A stretch of 45,593 nucleotides of DNA from Haloarculaceae archaeon H-GB1-1 (GTDB taxonomy: Archaea > Halobacteriota > Halobacteria > Halobacteriales > Haloarculaceae): positions 1-45,593 of the forward strand of contig JARUKX010000033.1 in assembly GCA_029688825.1 (NCBI GenBank), in the 5' to 3' direction. Shown here piece by piece: positions 44,199 to 45,593 of the stretch (position 1 is its first letter; each line of letters opens with the position of its first letter). The position numbers and the translations under genes are program-made. The notes beneath the pieces were generated by a model. That model did not search any database. It was not told where the DNA came from and worked only from the letters and a program-made list of their open reading frames with translations.

Positions 44199-45425
44199 CT
44201 AACCCTCCCGAACGTACCCGTTGAGCAGGAGGGCGGCCGCGACGACGTAACAGAGCGCCAGGCCGACGAAGCCGACGCGGTAGGTCGCGACCGTTGCCAC
44301 GGTCCCCATGTACACGGGACCCAACGCACCGACGCCGATGAAGATGCCTCGTGCCACCCCCAGGTCAGCGCCGACGTCCGCGGTCGGTGCTTCCTCGAGC
44401 AAGAGCGCGTCCGCGATCGGGAAGACGGACTTGTACCCGAGCGCGTAGACCGCGATGGCGGCCACCACGGGGACGAGCGTCGACGTCAGCGAGACGCTCG
44501 CCAGGCCCAGGACGCTGAACAGGAGCGCCCCCGCGGCGACGAGGCGGCCGGAGAGTCGGTCCGAGAGCAGTCCCGAGAGCGGCTTGACGACGATGCCGAC
44601 GAGGAACACCACCGCGAACAGCCCCGCGGCGAGTGACTCCGGGAACCCCTTCGACTGGGCGAGATACGTCGGCAGGAAGTTGACCCACGCCCCGACGACG
44701 AAGTAGAACAGCGAGAACGCCACGAGGAGTTCCCGCTGTCGGCTCGTCGTCACGAGCCGCCGGAACGTCTCGCCGAACGCCAGGGTCGGTCGGCCGACCC
44801 GATAGGACTCCCTGTTCCAGAGCACGTATCCCACCGTCGCGACGGCCAGCACGGCCGCGACGAACCGGAACGGCGACCGCCAGCCCACCGACACCGTCGC
44901 CACGAACCCGATTCGCTCCAGGAAGACCGCACTCCCGCCGGCCACCACGACGCCCGCGACGGCCGCGAGGATGCCACCCAGGTCCGTCCCCGCAGTGTAG
45001 ACGCCGAGCGCCTGCCCACGACGGCCGTCGAAGAGGTCCGACAGTTGCGCGCGGGAGGGAACCGTGAACAGCCCCTTTCCGAACCCGAGCACCAGCGCCC
45101 CGAGCGCGAACGGGACCACCGTGGCCGCCGTCCCGACGAGCAGGAACGCCGCCGTGAGGAACACGAGTCCGGGGACCACGAGCGACGGCCGCGTCAACTG
45201 ATCGGACAGCCGCCCGCTCGCCATCTGCGTGCCCGCGTAGACCAACTGGAGGCCGCCGAGCACGACCCCAGCCGTCGCCGTCGTGATGCCGAGATCCCTG
45301 ATGATGGCCGGCAACAACGGCGAGAGGAGGAACCGACCGAACTGGAGGATGGCCCACGCGGCGCTGAGACTCACCAACATCCGGCCGCCGTAGCCAGCGA
45401 AGAGCCGCCCTTGCTGTGTCGCCAC
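44199..45425 (-). CDS. MFS transporter
   Basis: 408 aa from GTG 45425, with 12 predicted spans. The loop motif between spans 2 and 3 is GGLQLVYAGTQMASGRLSDQ; the equivalent in the second half is VVKPLSGLLSDRLSGR. Substrate unknown. GTG 45425 is chosen because a TATA-like box (45449-45456) lies about 26 nt upstream; a TTG at 45437 would be only 12 nt closer to the box and gives an extra four residues. Confidence 0.88.
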   Translation of the reverse strand: MATQQGRLFAGYGGRMLVSLSAAWAILQFGRFLLSPLLPAIIRDLGITTATAGVVLGGLQLVYAGTQMASGRLSDQLTRPSLVVPGLVFLTAAFLLVGTAATVVPFALGALVLGFGKGLFTVPSRAQLSDLFDGRRGQALGVYTAGTDLGGILAAVAGVVVAGGSAVFLERIGFVATVSVGWRSPFRFVAAVLAVATVGYVLWNRESYRVGRPTLAFGETFRRLVTTSRQRELLVAFSLFYFVVGAWVNFLPTYLAQSKGFPESLAAGLFAVVFLVGIVVKPLSGLLSDRLSGRLVAAGALLFSVLGLASVSLTSTLVPVVAAIAVYALGYKSVFPIADALLLEEAPTADVGADLGVARGIFIGVGALGPVYMGTVATVATYRVGFVGLALCYVVAAALLLNGYVREG

Positions 45426-45593
45426 TATATCGGACAACCGTACCCGGCGGTATATGATTGCTGTGTCGGGACACGGAGCGGCACGTCTCGTTCCCTCGGA
45501 GGCTGCAATCCCTGTCGCTCACTGCAATTGCAGCGTTTCTCGTGACCTCTCGGTCACTCGTAGGCGGGAATACCGTTATTGACAGCGATTACG
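45426..45593. other. Right-end intergenic region
   Basis: It holds the MFS promoter (TATA-like ggtatatg at 45449-45456, minus strand), a perfect palindrome ctgcaattgcag (45522-45533) and a hairpin gtgacc/ggtcac (45542-45547/45552-45557). A TATA-like taccgttatt near the window end may serve a gene beyond it. No gene is seen within the window. Confidence 0.5.
45449..45456 (-). promoter_or_regulatory. TATA-like box of the MFS gene
   Basis: CATATACC on the minus strand, 24-31 nt before GTG 45425, supporting that non-ATG start. Confidence 0.5.

Overview
The window comes from a halophilic archaeon (class Halobacteria). G+C is high, about two thirds by eye. The proteins are strongly acidic, and many genes start directly after a TATA-like box about 26-31 nt upstream, as expected for leaderless transcripts. 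Hallmark genes are radA, nmd3, a Taw2-type methyltransferase, hemB, the CTAG methyltransferase zim, twin-arginine (Tat) lipoproteins and many small haloarchaea-only families. The genus cannot be told from sequence alone. This is chromosomal core or shell DNA: I see no transposase, integrase, rRNA or CRISPR array, and one tRNA (Asp-GTC).

Layout. 1-189: a hairpin-rich leader. 190-4152: tsaC, a Cas4-like protein, radA, and the stress/quality-control pair pspAB-htpX. 4294-8596: an epimerase, the overlapping RNA-biology pair nmd3-taw2, a Tat lipoprotein and a 28-residue microprotein. 8647-14753: an XPD/DinG-like Fe-S helicase, small regulators and zinc proteins, a YkgJ-like protein, a GNAT, a reductase-membrane protein pair and a DUF5786 protein. 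14828-18294: a secreted beta-propeller protein and a DUF5784 protein, divergent across a perfect 16-nt palindrome, then a winged-helix protein. 18445-18811: a run of different hairpins ending at tRNA-Asp. 18894-22436: an Lrp ligand-binding domain, a DUF7521-type/winged-helix pair and an exported iron pair (DyP-like protein and P19/Tp34-like lipoprotein). 22542-25947: adenosylhomocysteinase, cytochrome P450 and an SDR. 26132-28921: an unrecognised four-TM protein followed by a degenerate-Nudix protein. 28935-34655: an ABC-2 transporter, small proteins, uvrC and hemB. 34736-41130: a DedA protein, a Gfo/Idh oxidoreductase, Cmi4, zinc and Nmad3-like proteins, a KaiC-like ATPase with a small partner, and two cupins. 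41181-45425: an ABC exporter, zim and an MFS transporter. The last 170 bases are non-coding within the window.

Working together. radA, uvrC, the Fe-S helicase and the Cas4-like protein are DNA maintenance genes, but only radA and the Cas4-like gene are adjacent. nmd3 and taw2 overlap and are surely co-expressed. The iron pair looks like an EfeO/EfeB-type arrangement without a permease. The tetranucleotide CTAG is very rare here, which fits the CTAG methyltransferase gene; two of the roughly ten copies form the shared stop codons of convergent gene pairs.

Main candidates for something undescribed are the four-TM/Nudix-like pair, the two hairpin clusters, and the Cas4-like protein that keeps its Fe-S cysteines but seems to have lost the nuclease residues.
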